From NCBI RefSeq assembly GCF_002911015.1, contig NZ_KZ626890.1, positions 1-59,160 on the forward strand: DNA of 59,160 nucleotides, written 5' to 3'. The notes beneath the pieces are model-generated. The model made no database searches. It was not told where the DNA came from and saw only the letters and a list, made by a program, of their open reading frames with translations. The position numbers and the translations under genes were made by a program. This DNA is from Streptomyces populi (GTDB lineage: Bacteria; Actinomycetota; Actinomycetes; Streptomycetales; Streptomycetaceae). This document shows positions 49,856-58,357 of this stretch, one piece after another; the first letter of the stretch is position 1; every line of letters starts with the position of its first letter.

Positions 49856-50136
49856 GGTCCATGACTCTAGGGCTGTCTCTCCGGCGCGGTCGCCGACGGA
49901 ACCTGTCACGCGACCGCGGAAGAAGCGGCGGCCCGCGCGGGCGGATTCCTCGAAGAACACGCGCCCGACATCACCGGCTGGTTCCGGAGCTCCCCCCACT
50001 GATCATCCGCGGGACCGAAACCCGGCGGCCGCCCGCCCCGCCTGCCGCGTTCCGCGCTCGTCCGTGCGAGCCGCCACGGTCCGCCCGCACCTCTCGCCGC
50101 CGGGGCGGTCCGGTGGGCCGGGCCGGCGGGCACGCG

Positions 50137-50559
50137 TCACAAGGCAGGACCGGCGGCGCGCCGATCACTCCCGGAACCGTCCCCGCGGTCCGTCAGCGCT
50201 CGGGTCAGTTCGGCGTCGTATCGACCGGCGTCGAAAAGGAACACGGGGGGTCTTGCCCCGCCCTCGGGCACCTGCCAGCCGGACCACTCCACGATCCCGC
50301 CGAGACGCCGCACGAACACGGACAGGTACCCACAGCATCCGCCTGTGCACTCGGGCTCCCCCAGCACCGCACGGTGCCCCTCGTCGGTCGCCCGAAGAGG
50401 ACCGGGACCGTCAGCGGGCAGTGCCTCCTCGGCGAAGGGGCCGCGGCCTCCCTCTCCGACCGCTCCCGCCACCACGTCCTCACCGTCGATCCGGAACCGC
50501 AACTGGGCAGCCCATCGGGGGCCCGGTGGCAACGTACCGACTTCAAGGCGATTGAACAT
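50137..50559 (-). CDS. Conserved hypothetical protein
   Basis: A 140-residue protein starting MFNRLEVGTLPPGPRWAAQL. RIDGEDVVAGAVGEGG, GEPECTGGCCGYLSVFV and VFLFDAGRYDAEL look well conserved among streptomycete proteins of this kind. The CTGGCC cysteine triad may bind metal. No domain with known function recognised. Its start overlaps the end of the helix-turn-helix gene upstream by 17 bases, so both may form one transcript. Confidence 0.7.
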   Translation of the reverse strand: MFNRLEVGTLPPGPRWAAQLRFRIDGEDVVAGAVGEGGRGPFAEEALPADGPGPLRATDEGHRAVLGEPECTGGCCGYLSVFVRRLGGIVEWSGWQVPEGGARPPVFLFDAGRYDAELTRALTDRGDGSGSDRRAAGPAL

Positions 50560-51259
50560 CCGGGCACTCCTCTGCGAAACCCTGTGAGACCGGCCGCCAC
50601 ACGCCGTGCTCCTGACGCGCGCTCAGTCGATCCGCTTCCTCCGCGGTCTCGATCAGCTGAGCGGTGCTCAAGGGGACGGCCGCCGCGAGGACCCGCCCGA
50701 GGTGGTGGCAGTGCAGCATCGGGCGGATTTCCTCCGAGTACGGTTCATCGGCGACCGCGAAGAGATCGGGCAGGGTCCAGCCCAACGGGCCCGCCACGGC
50801 GGACAATTGCTGCCGACGATGCGGGCTCGGGTCCCAGCGCCACACCATCCCGTACAACGTGCTGAGGGACAGCCCCATGAACGGCAGATCGCCGATGGCG
50901 AAGCCGCGGTTGCGGACCAGCGCGCAGAGCACGGCGGCGAACCTGGTCTCGGGGGGACGGCGGCCCGGCCAGGCCTGCTGCACGAAGGGTTCTGGAGCGG
51001 CGACGCGGGGCAGTGAGCGGACGAAAGTCTCCAGCGCGGCGAGCTGTGAGTGGCCGCAGTGACTGACGCGGTACGCGAACTGCCTCAAGACCCTGGTGTC
51101 GCGCTTCGGGGGGAGGAGTTCCGCCGGCACCGGGTGGCCCGCGACAGCGAGAAGATCGGCGGCCGGTATGCCGAGCCCGTCGGCGAGTTCGACGACTCGC
51201 CGCGGGGCGGTGTCGGTTCCGCTCGCGGCGAGACCGCTCAGGATGATGGCCCGTTCCAT
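50543..51259 (-). CDS. Putative XRE-like DNA-binding protein
   Basis: A 238-residue protein. The first 35 residues resemble the end of a Cro/CI helix-turn-helix (RRVVELADGLGIPAADLLAV), and residues about 115-170 repeat the pattern (FMGLSLSTLYGMVWRWDPSP, LGWTLPDLFAVAD). The DNA-binding call is moderate; the missing front part of the first HTH could mean a truncated or alternative start. It is divergent from the hypothetical gene at 51297. Confidence 0.62.
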   Translation of the reverse strand: MERAIILSGLAASGTDTAPRRVVELADGLGIPAADLLAVAGHPVPAELLPPKRDTRVLRQFAYRVSHCGHSQLAALETFVRSLPRVAAPEPFVQQAWPGRRPPETRFAAVLCALVRNRGFAIGDLPFMGLSLSTLYGMVWRWDPSPHRRQQLSAVAGPLGWTLPDLFAVADEPYSEEIRPMLHCHHLGRVLAAAVPLSTAQLIETAEEADRLSARQEHGVWRPVSQGFAEECPDVQSP

Positions 51260-51296
51260 GAGAGGAAGGTAGCGAGCGGGCTGCCATCATGCTCCG

Positions 51297-51749
51297 GTGG
51301 CCCACGACATAGTGTTCTTCCTCGCCCCCGACGACAAGACCGCCGCTGCGACGCGCCTGCGGGGACCCGGTGCGGCCTTCGAGTCCGTGACCTGCCGCTT
51401 CATCGAGCCGGACACTGCCATCGCCGATTGGGACATGTACTTCGAGGAGCCTTCGGCCGAGGTCCCGTCGATCGAGCGGTTCCACGGGTGGGTGTGGCCC
51501 GAGTGGGTCACCGCCCCTTTGAACGATGGCGTCGAGGTGTTCGCTCTGCCGGAGCGGCTGACCCGAGCGCTGGCCGGCGCGAGCCCCGCCGAACTCGAGG
51601 AGCTCGCAGGACGCTGGACCACGCGGCTCCGGTCCGAGGACGGGGACGACATGACCGACGACGATCTGCTGGCGGTCCTGCGGGGAGTCGCCCGGCTCGC
51701 GGAGTCTGCGGTGAACACCGGCGGCGGCCTCTACAGCTGGAGCTTCTGA
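51297..51749 (+). CDS. Hypothetical acidic protein
   Basis: A 150-residue acidic protein with GTG start (MAHDIVFFLAPDDKTAAATR). It has a ferredoxin-like alternation of strands and helices, with VTCRFIEPDTAIADWDMYFE and RFHGWVWPEWVTAPL, and ends GGGLYSWSF. No known domain recognised. Codon use is typical and the protein looks real. It may be an immunity- or stress-type small protein, but no evidence decides this. Confidence 0.6.
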   Translation: MAHDIVFFLAPDDKTAAATRLRGPGAAFESVTCRFIEPDTAIADWDMYFEEPSAEVPSIERFHGWVWPEWVTAPLNDGVEVFALPERLTRALAGASPAELEELAGRWTTRLRSEDGDDMTDDDLLAVLRGVARLAESAVNTGGGLYSWSF

Positions 51750-51831
51750 CCGCCCCCATGAGGGCGGCTCGCGCCTGGTGCCGCTGCATGTCAGGAGGTC
51801 GGTGGCGCCGAGGTGCGGCGTGAAGTGCCAC

Positions 51832-51871
51832 GACCGGTCTGCTGCGTCCATGACCGGTCTGCTGCGTCCAT
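51832..51871 (+). repeat. 20-bp tandem duplication
   Basis: GACCGGTCTGCTGCGTCCAT occurs twice head to tail (51832-51851 and 51852-51871), in the non-coding gap between two hypothetical genes. A recent slippage or recombination duplication is likely. Confidence 0.85.
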
Positions 51872-51955
51872 GAGGCCCTCCGGAGGTACAGCGGCTGCTG
51901 ACTGTGACCGTGAGTCCTGGCATGATGGGCTCCATGACACAGACCCGAAAGGCCG

Positions 51956-52384
51956 ATGGCGCGTAGACCGCCCGGCGCCATCCGCGCGCAGCGATGGCCG
52001 ACTCGTAGCGACATCCGTTCCGCCCGCCGGATTCCAGGCGTTCCCCGCCGGGCTCAGACGGCCATCGACCGGATCGAAGCCCGGTATCTGTGGCACGGCG
52101 CTGTCGCTGAGGCCTTGCACCGATACGAGAGTTTCCTCCGAAAGCCCGGCCGATACCTGTATCTGTCCTGGAGCGACTGCCCGTGCTGCGACCCGACGGA
52201 CGCTCGGGACACCCTCGAAGAAGCACTCCGGCGGCTGCCGCCCGCGGCGCGGGGAAGGCTGGGCGCCGTCGTCGCCCGACTCGATGCGGAGTTCCTCCGA
52301 CGCACCCTGCCCGATCCGCGGGCCGCATCGGTGAGTTCATGGCATGCGGCAGCGTGGTGGAGGCAGCGGATCCGGGAGACATGA
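51956..52384 (+). CDS. Conserved hypothetical protein with CPCC motif
   Basis: A 142-residue basic protein. The conserved core runs from TAIDRIEARYLWHGAVAEAL through GRYLYLSWSDCPCCDPTDAR to the Trp-rich end VSSWHAAAWWRQRIRE. The first about 30 residues are Arg-rich and may not belong, so a later start is possible. The CPCC could bind metal or be redox active. Function unknown. A pentanucleotide repeat and a terminator follow. Confidence 0.68.
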   Translation: MARRPPGAIRAQRWPTRSDIRSARRIPGVPRRAQTAIDRIEARYLWHGAVAEALHRYESFLRKPGRYLYLSWSDCPCCDPTDARDTLEEALRRLPPAARGRLGAVVARLDAEFLRRTLPDPRAASVSSWHAAAWWRQRIRET

Positions 52385-52412
52385 CCACCGATCTGCCGCC
52401 GAGCAGCGTCAT

Positions 52413-52442
52413 CCTGACCTGACCTGACCTGACCTGACCTGA
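52413..52442 (+). repeat. Six copies of CCTGA
   Basis: A perfect (CCTGA)6 microsatellite beginning 28 bp after the stop of the preceding gene and running into the terminator. Short tandem repeats like this can change length by slippage; being outside genes, phase variation of a protein is not expected. Confidence 0.85.
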
Positions 52443-52471
52443 GCGGGGCCCGGCTGTTGCCGGGTCCCGCT
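52442..52471. terminator. Terminator between converging genes
   Basis: AGCGGGGCCCGGC at 52442-52454 pairs with GCCGGGTCCCGCT at 52459-52471 (one G-T pair), TGTT loop, followed by TCTAT. It separates the plus-strand hypothetical gene from the minus-strand membrane-anchored protein gene. Confidence 0.72.
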
Positions 52472-52555
52472 TCTATGAGGGGTGGGCGGGCCGGGGGACG
52501 GGGCAGGTCCGCCCCTGGTGGCCACCCGCCGGAGCGATGGGTGCCGCGGTCACGA

Positions 52556-53077
52556 TCACTGTGCGGCGGGACTGCCATGGTCGTCGAGAAGGGGGCTGTG
52601 GCGTTCGGTGAGCGGGCCGACGCCGAGGTCTTCGCGCATGAGCTTGCGCATCCTGGCGGCGGCTCTGCCGCGTTCCTCCCAGCGGGCGCGATCCTCCGGA
52701 CCGCTGACAGCGGCGCCGTCGGCGTAGCCGTCGCAGATGCGTCGCAGGCAGTGGAACACGCTGTCGGAGGCCTTGACGACGGGTTGGGGCGCGATGAGCC
52801 ACATCCGTTCCGATGCGATGGCCACGCCTGACTCCCGGAAGGCCGTGCGTAGCGCGAGCGCCCGTTCCTCGTCGGACGGGTGCCCTCGCTCGGCCAGGGT
52901 CCGCAAGGTCTCACCGAGGGCCTTCACGGTGGTGGTGTACTGGGTGTAGATGTCGAGCCGCAGCCGAAGGGCTTCTTTGACGTCCTCGTGCTTCCACCGA
53001 TTGCGATCGGCGATGAGGGTGGAGCCGATGCCGATCGCGGCCCCGGCGAGGGTGGAGAGCAGTGGCAACCAATCCAT
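52556..53077 (-). CDS. Hypothetical membrane-anchored protein
   Basis: A 173-residue protein with one N-terminal hydrophobic segment (WLPLLSTLAGAAIGIGSTLI), then a long charged helical region (ADRNRWKHEDVKEALRLRLD and on) that may be a coiled coil. No domain of known function recognised. Such small N-anchored proteins are frequent in streptomycetes. Confidence 0.65.
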   Translation of the reverse strand: MDWLPLLSTLAGAAIGIGSTLIADRNRWKHEDVKEALRLRLDIYTQYTTTVKALGETLRTLAERGHPSDEERALALRTAFRESGVAIASERMWLIAPQPVVKASDSVFHCLRRICDGYADGAAVSGPEDRARWEERGRAAARMRKLMREDLGVGPLTERHSPLLDDHGSPAAQ

Positions 53078-53482
53078 GCGGGCCAGCTTGGGTCATCCCG
53101 TGACGGTGGCACCAGACGGACTTCGGGAACGAACCTGCGCCGTCGCGGCCGGTGTCCCCGGCGCACTGGCGCCGGGGACACCCGTTCCCGTTCCCGTTGT
53201 ACGGCGGGAGGGCGTCGGCGGCGGCAAGGGGCGGGCCGCCGCCAGGTGTTGGCGGGATCTCGATCGCGCTGTCCGAATATCGATGATCGCTTCGGTAAAC
53301 CCGATATGGATCTAGATCGCTGTATCGAGGTAACTCGGCTGGAACGACAGGCAGGTCGGACGCATCGGCCGTTACGGTTCCCGTGGATCTGGGCGGATTC
53401 TCCGCGTTTCACCCACCCGTTTCCCATCCAGTGGTCGGCGCTCGTGCGCCGATCGACGCCGTCGCGAAGGAGACCTCGCTCG
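53078..53482. promoter_or_regulatory. Upstream region of the 2-methylisoborneol operon
   Basis: Holds a perfect 14-bp hairpin (GGTGTCCCCGGCGC at 53151-53164 pairing with 53169-53182, loop ACTG), then a triple GTTCCC repeat, then an AT-richer stretch at 53270-53335 with the related words ATATCGATGATCGC and GATCTAGATCGCTGTATCG. The latter is the best place for the encapsulin promoter and possible regulator sites. No exact consensus was assigned. Confidence 0.45.
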
Positions 53483-54895
53483 ATGACCGTTGAGACCGGC
53501 CCGGAAGCGGGGCTGGAGCCGCGCCGGCAGTCCAGTCTGGGCACGGCGGCCGCCCGTAACCTCACCCACACGACCAAGTCCGCCCCGCAGATGCAGGAGA
53601 TCACCTCGCGGTGGCTGCTGCGGATGCTCCCCTGGGTGGAGACCAAGGGCGGCACCTACCGGGTGAACCGCCGGCTGAGCCACAACGTCGGCGACGGACG
53701 CGTCGAGTTCGTCCAGGACGGCGCCGACGTCCGTGTGATTCCCCGTCAGCTCGGTGAACTGGCCCTGCTGCGCGGCTTCGAGGACGTCGAGGTGCTGACG
53801 GCGATCGCCGACCGGTGCGTCCAACGCGACTTCCGGGCGGGCGAGGTACTGGTCCGTGCCGGCACCCCCGCCGAGCAGGTCCACCTGATCGCCCACGGCC
53901 GGATCAGCCGGACGTCCGCCGGCAAGTACGGGGACGAGATGACGGACGCCGTGCTCGCCGACGGCGGTCACTTCGGTGAGGGCGCCCTCGTGGACACCGA
54001 CGCGAGATGGGACTGCACCGCCACCGCCCGGACGGCGGGCACCCTGCTGACCTTGTCCCGCTCCGACTTCGCCGCCGTGGCGTCCTCGGCTCCCGGTCTT
54101 CGGGCCCACCTACAGCGTTTCGGCGAGCTCGCCCTCCGGCGGCAGAACCACCACGGCGAGGCCGAGATCGCCATGTCGGCCGGTCACACAGGTGAGGCCG
54201 AGCTGCCGAGCACCTTCGTCGACTACGAACTCCACCCGCGGGAGTACGAACTCTCCGTCGCGCAGACGGTCCTGCGCGTCCACTCGAGGGTCGCCGATCT
54301 CTACAACGGTCCGATGAACCAGACGGAGGAACAACTCCGGCTCACCGTCGAAGCGTTGCGGGAACGCCAGGAGTACGAACTCGTCAACAACCGCGAGTTC
54401 GGCCTGCTCCACAACGCCGCCTTCAAGCAGCGGATCCAGAGTCACTCCGGCCCGCCCACGCCGGACGACCTCGACAATCTGCTCTGCCGGCGCCGCAGCA
54501 CCAAGTTCTTCCTCGCCCACCCCAGGACGATCGCGGCGATCGGCCGCGAGTTCAGCGCCTACGGGCTCTACCCGGAGACCGTCGACCTCGACGGCCGGCA
54601 GGTACTGGGCTGGCGCGGGGTCCCGATCCTGCCCTGCGACAAGATCCCCATCAGCAAGGAGAGCACCAGCTCGATCCTCGCCCTGCGGACCGGGGAGGAC
54701 AACCAGGGCGTCATCGGCCTGCGTCAGACCGGTCTGGTGGAGGAGTACGAGCCGGGACTGTCGGTGCGCTTCATGGGCATCGACGAGCAGGCGATCCTCT
54801 CGTACCTGGTCACCACGTACTACTCCGCGGCGGTCCTCCTGCCCGATGCGCTGGGCGTGCTGGAAGACGTGCAGATCGCCCGTGGCCGCGGCTAG
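53483..54895 (+). CDS. Family 2B encapsulin shell protein
   Basis: A 470-residue protein starting MTVETGPEAGLEPRRQSSLG after GAAGGAGA. Residues about 85-225 form an inserted cyclic-nucleotide-binding-like domain (LLRGFEDVEVLTAIADRCVQ, FRAGEVLVRAGTPAEQVHLI, GHFGEGALVDTD), with HK97-type capsid segments before and after it (ELHPREYEL-type strand, NREFGLLHNAAFKQRIQSHS, LCRRRSTKFFLAHPRTIAAI). This is the layout of family 2B encapsulins, which form protein nanocompartments. In streptomycetes this gene is found with 2-methylisoborneol synthase, which is packaged as cargo, and that gene follows here. Confidence 0.92.
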   Translation: MTVETGPEAGLEPRRQSSLGTAAARNLTHTTKSAPQMQEITSRWLLRMLPWVETKGGTYRVNRRLSHNVGDGRVEFVQDGADVRVIPRQLGELALLRGFEDVEVLTAIADRCVQRDFRAGEVLVRAGTPAEQVHLIAHGRISRTSAGKYGDEMTDAVLADGGHFGEGALVDTDARWDCTATARTAGTLLTLSRSDFAAVASSAPGLRAHLQRFGELALRRQNHHGEAEIAMSAGHTGEAELPSTFVDYELHPREYELSVAQTVLRVHSRVADLYNGPMNQTEEQLRLTVEALRERQEYELVNNREFGLLHNAAFKQRIQSHSGPPTPDDLDNLLCRRRSTKFFLAHPRTIAAIGREFSAYGLYPETVDLDGRQVLGWRGVPILPCDKIPISKESTSSILALRTGEDNQGVIGLRQTGLVEEYEPGLSVRFMGIDEQAILSYLVTTYYSAAVLLPDALGVLEDVQIARGRG

Positions 54896-54965
54896 AGGGC
54901 TCGCGTCCAGCCGCTTCGGCCCCCGTACCGGCGAGGCCTTCGCCCATTCCACCAAGGAGCCAAGG

Positions 54966-56219
54966 ATGCCCGAGCCCGGGCCTTCCCCTTCGCAGTCGCG
55001 CCTGGCTGACGCCATGGCCCTCGTCGGGGCCCGCACCCGTATCGCCCACTCCGAACCCCACAGCGACACCACCGGCGACCTCACCCCGTGGCTCGGAGAG
55101 GAGAGCCGTGCCGTGGCGGGGCCGGCGGCCTCCGCCCTGGAACGGATCCTGCGGGGACCCAGCGGAGTGGGCACGACCGGCCTGTATCCGACGCGGCGGG
55201 AGGAGCCGCCGACACCTCGGGAGCCCGGGACGCCGGTGGAGGGCACGCCGGTCCCCGGCCTGTACCACCACCCGGTGGCAGAGCCGGACCCGGTACGGGT
55301 GGAGGAGATCAGCCACCGGATCAAGAGATGGGCGGTCGACGAGGTCCAGGCCTGCCCCCCGGAATGGGAGGACCAGTTCGACGGTTTCTCCGTCGGACGC
55401 TACATGGTGGCCTGCCATCCCGACTCTCCCACGGTCGACCGCCTGATGATCGCCACACGGCTGATGGTCGCGGAGAACGCGCTCGACGACTGCTACTGCG
55501 AGGACCACGGCGGTTCACCCGTCGGACTCGGCAGCCGCCTTCTGCTGGCACACACGGCTCTCGACCCCCTGCTCACGACGCGGGAGTACGAGCAGCCGTG
55601 GGCGGAGTCGCTGCAGTCGGACGCGCCCCGGCGTGCCTACCGCTCCGCCATGGAGTACTTCGTCCAGCAGGCCACGCCCTCGCAGGCCGACCGGTACCGG
55701 CACGACATGGCACGTCTGCACCTGGGCTACCTCGCGGAGGCCGCGTGGGCCGAGACGGACCATGTGCCCGAGGTCTGGGAGTATCTGGCGATGCGCCAGT
55801 TCAACAACTTCCGTCCCTGCCCGACGATCACCGACACCGTCGGCGGATACGAACTGCCCGCGGACCTGCACGCCCAGCCGGAGATGCAGCGGGTCATCGC
55901 GCTCGCCTCGAACGCCACCACCATCGTGAACGACCTCTACTCGTACACCAAGGAACTCGACAGCCCCGGCAGACATCTGAACCTGCCCGTGGTGATCGCC
56001 GAACGTGAGGGAGTCCCGGACCGGGACGCCTATCTGAAAGCGGTCGAGATCCACAACGACCTCATGCGCGCGTTCGAGTCCGAAGCCGCCGCCCTGGCGG
56101 CCGCCTGCCCCGTCCCGAGCGTGCTGCGCTTCCTGCGGGGCGTGGCCGCCTGGGTCGACGGCAACCACTACTGGCACCAGACCAACACCTACCGATACAG
56201 CCTGCCCGATTTTTGGTAA
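54966..56219 (+). CDS. 2-methylisoborneol synthase (terpene cyclase)
   Basis: A 417-residue class I terpene cyclase. The metal-binding Asp-rich motif is DDCYCED (about residue 175) and the second motif NDLYSYTKE (about residue 305), both characteristic of 2-MIB synthase, which cyclises 2-methylgeranyl diphosphate. The first about 110 residues are disordered and Pro/Thr-rich (TRREEPPTPREPGTPVEGTP), the region reported to direct loading into the encapsulin. AAGGAG precedes the ATG. The methyltransferase that makes its substrate is 15 bp downstream. The product is the earthy odorant 2-methylisoborneol. Confidence 0.94.
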   Translation: MPEPGPSPSQSRLADAMALVGARTRIAHSEPHSDTTGDLTPWLGEESRAVAGPAASALERILRGPSGVGTTGLYPTRREEPPTPREPGTPVEGTPVPGLYHHPVAEPDPVRVEEISHRIKRWAVDEVQACPPEWEDQFDGFSVGRYMVACHPDSPTVDRLMIATRLMVAENALDDCYCEDHGGSPVGLGSRLLLAHTALDPLLTTREYEQPWAESLQSDAPRRAYRSAMEYFVQQATPSQADRYRHDMARLHLGYLAEAAWAETDHVPEVWEYLAMRQFNNFRPCPTITDTVGGYELPADLHAQPEMQRVIALASNATTIVNDLYSYTKELDSPGRHLNLPVVIAEREGVPDRDAYLKAVEIHNDLMRAFESEAAALAAACPVPSVLRFLRGVAAWVDGNHYWHQTNTYRYSLPDFW

Positions 56220-56234
56220 GGAACGGATCCCACC

Positions 56235-57113
56235 ATGACCAGCACCGAACTCACCACCGGCGCCACCGCGTTCATCCCCGGCCCCGCCTCGCCCTACCAG
56301 GGGGACATCGCGCGCTACTGGGACGGTGAGGCCAGGCCCGTCAACCTGCGTCTCGGCGACGTGGACGGGCTCTACCACCACCACTACGGCATCGGCGACA
56401 TCGACCACGCCGCCCTCGGGGACACCGGAGACGGCGGGTACGAGAACAGGCTGATCTCCGAACTCCACCGCCTGGAGTCGGCGCAGACCGAAGTCCTCCT
56501 GGACCACCTCGGCCCCATCGGGCGGGGCGACACCCTCCTGGACGCCGGCTGCGGCCGCGGCGGGTCGATGGTCATGGCCCACCAGCGGTTCGGGTGCGAC
56601 GTCGAGGGTGTCACGCTGTCGGCCAAGCAGGCGGAGTTCGCCAACCGCAGGGCCCTGGAACTCGGCATCGACGACCACGTCCGCGCTCGCGTGTGCAACA
56701 TGCTCGACACCCCCCTCGAAAGGGGACAGGTCGCCGCCTCGTGGAACAACGAGTCGAGCATGTACGTCGACCTGGAAGACCTCTTCGCCGAGCACTCCCG
56801 CGTCCTGACGGTCGGCGGCCGCTACGTGACCATCACCGGCTGCTGGAACCCGCGATACGGCCAACCGTCGAAGTGGGTCTCCCAGATCAACGCGCACTTC
56901 GAGTGCAACATCCACTCGCGCCGGGAGTACTTCCGCGCCATGGCCAACAACCGGCTCGTACCGCAGGCCGTCATCGACCTGACGCCCGAGACCCTGCCCT
57001 ACTGGGAGCTGCGTGCCACCTCCTCGCTGGTCACCGGAATCGAGACGGCGTTCATCAACTCCTACAAGGACGGGTCCTTCCAGTACCTCCTGATCGCGGC
57101 CGACCGCGTCTGA
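56235..57113 (+). CDS. Geranyl diphosphate 2-C-methyltransferase
   Basis: A 292-residue SAM-dependent methyltransferase. Motif I is LLDAGCGRGGSMVMAHQRFG; the N-terminal YYHHHYGIGD-type segment (GLYHHHYGIGDIDHAALGD) and the active-site ASWNNESSMYVDLEDLF segment match GPP C2-methyltransferase. It methylates geranyl diphosphate at C2 to give the substrate of the terpene cyclase gene just upstream. Third gene of the encapsulin operon, followed by two strong hairpins. Confidence 0.94.
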   Translation: MTSTELTTGATAFIPGPASPYQGDIARYWDGEARPVNLRLGDVDGLYHHHYGIGDIDHAALGDTGDGGYENRLISELHRLESAQTEVLLDHLGPIGRGDTLLDAGCGRGGSMVMAHQRFGCDVEGVTLSAKQAEFANRRALELGIDDHVRARVCNMLDTPLERGQVAASWNNESSMYVDLEDLFAEHSRVLTVGGRYVTITGCWNPRYGQPSKWVSQINAHFECNIHSRREYFRAMANNRLVPQAVIDLTPETLPYWELRATSSLVTGIETAFINSYKDGSFQYLLIAADRV

Positions 57114-57130
57114 CCGACCACACGACAGGC

Positions 57131-57186
57131 CCGGGCCCGTCACACGACGGGCCCGGACCTCGCGGTCGGCCGGGCGGCCGACCGCG
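57131..57186. terminator. Two consecutive terminator hairpins
   Basis: CCGGGCCCGTC/GACGGGCCCGG (57131-57156, loop ACAC) and CGCGGTCGGCC/GGCCGACCGCG (57161-57186, loop GGGC) are perfect 11-bp stems between the converging methyltransferase and phospholipase-like genes. Confidence 0.78.
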
Positions 57187-57253
57187 AATTCGCGCACACG
57201 CAGGGGGGACCGGAGCCGTCATGGGCCCGTGGGGTCGGCGGCGGAACCGTGGA

Positions 57254-58357
57254 TCAGCCGCGCGGCAGGACCAGCGACTGCACGTCCGGCAGGCCCCGCC
57301 AGTCGTTCGACGCGACCGTGGCATGAGCCTTGGCCAGCAGCGCGACCCGCGCCGACGCGTCGGACGACGACGGACTGACGTCGTCGAGAGCCGGAGACAC
57401 GTTCTGCGAGTCCGTCATGAACAGCAGGTAGTGGTTGGTGTCGTACCAACTCGTGTCGATGCCGTTGCCGACGTATGCGGCCGCGTCGCCGTCGAAGGCC
57501 ACGAACCAGGGCCGCAGCGTCGTGTCGGAGTAGCGGGTGCGCGGGTCGCCCGACGCGGCGTTGTGCACCGAGGGGAAGACGTTCGCCTGCGCGGTGGTGC
57601 CCGCGGTGTGCAGGTTGCGCAGGTACGTCGCGTACTCCTTGTCCGTCCACAGGGAGTCGGTCGGGTTGTTCTCCTCGACCGTGCCGGGGATGATCTCCAG
57701 CAGCACCCTGCCCGCCAACTGCGCCCGGGTCGGCCAGTTGCCGGCCTTCGCCGCTTCGTCCAGGGTGGCGTACTGGCCGCCGCCGGGCTTGTTCAGCAGG
57801 TCGTTCGGCTTGTACACGAGACTGCCCAGGTGCGCGCTGATGGACCGGTCCAGCTTGGCCGGGCTCATCCCGAGGTTGGCCTGGAAACCGGCCTTCATCT
57901 CCAGCTTGATGATCAGCGGTCCATGGCCGGGGTGCGCGCCGAGCCATACCCGGACGTCGTCCAGGCAGCTCTCCAGGTCCTTGTTGGTGCCGCCGGTGTA
58001 CAGATCGGCGGCCGTGGAGGCGTTGACGCAGTTGTTGCCGTTGCTGGTCAGGCTGCTGTGGCTGACTTTCCACTCCTGGGTGAAGAAGTCGTCCCAGACG
58101 TCCAGCTCGATCATCGAGGTGCCGGTGTCGAGGCCCTGCGCGAGATAGGCGAACGCGCCGGGGTCGTAGGTGTTGTGGATTCCGGACGTGGTGGTGCCGG
58201 ACAGTCGCAGCGCGTCCGTGTCGGCGGCGGAGGCGGTGGCGCCCCCGGATCCGGCGGCGCCGAACGCCAGGAACAGACTCAGTGTGCCGACCAGCGCGGT
58301 ACGCAGTGCCGCGAGCGGGCGGAGGGGAAATCTACGGCGGTTCGTCGAACCGGTCAC
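57254..58357 (-). CDS. Secreted PI-PLC X-domain protein
   Basis: A 367-residue exported protein. Residues 1-45 form a signal peptide (basic NRRR, hydrophobic ALVGTLSLFLAFGAAGS, ASA cleavage site). The mature part is a PI-PLC-like TIM barrel: SGIHNTYD with the first catalytic His, SMIELDVWDDF with metal or substrate acids, KVSHSSLTS with the second His, and GPLIIKLEMK. This resembles the calcium-dependent Streptomyces PI-PLC group, which cleave phosphatidylinositol. It faces the 2-MIB operon and is not functionally linked to it. Confidence 0.86.
   Translation of the reverse strand: MTGSTNRRRFPLRPLAALRTALVGTLSLFLAFGAAGSGGATASAADTDALRLSGTTTSGIHNTYDPGAFAYLAQGLDTGTSMIELDVWDDFFTQEWKVSHSSLTSNGNNCVNASTAADLYTGGTNKDLESCLDDVRVWLGAHPGHGPLIIKLEMKAGFQANLGMSPAKLDRSISAHLGSLVYKPNDLLNKPGGGQYATLDEAAKAGNWPTRAQLAGRVLLEIIPGTVEENNPTDSLWTDKEYATYLRNLHTAGTTAQANVFPSVHNAASGDPRTRYSDTTLRPWFVAFDGDAAAYVGNGIDTSWYDTNHYLLFMTDSQNVSPALDDVSPSSSDASARVALLAKAHATVASNDWRGLPDVQSLVLPRG

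Noticed and set aside
53483..57113. Terpene operon as part of the azoxy/pyrrole cluster
   Set aside because: It is a self-contained, widely conserved 2-MIB operon, 10 kb from the SARP gene and separated by unrelated genes and terminators.
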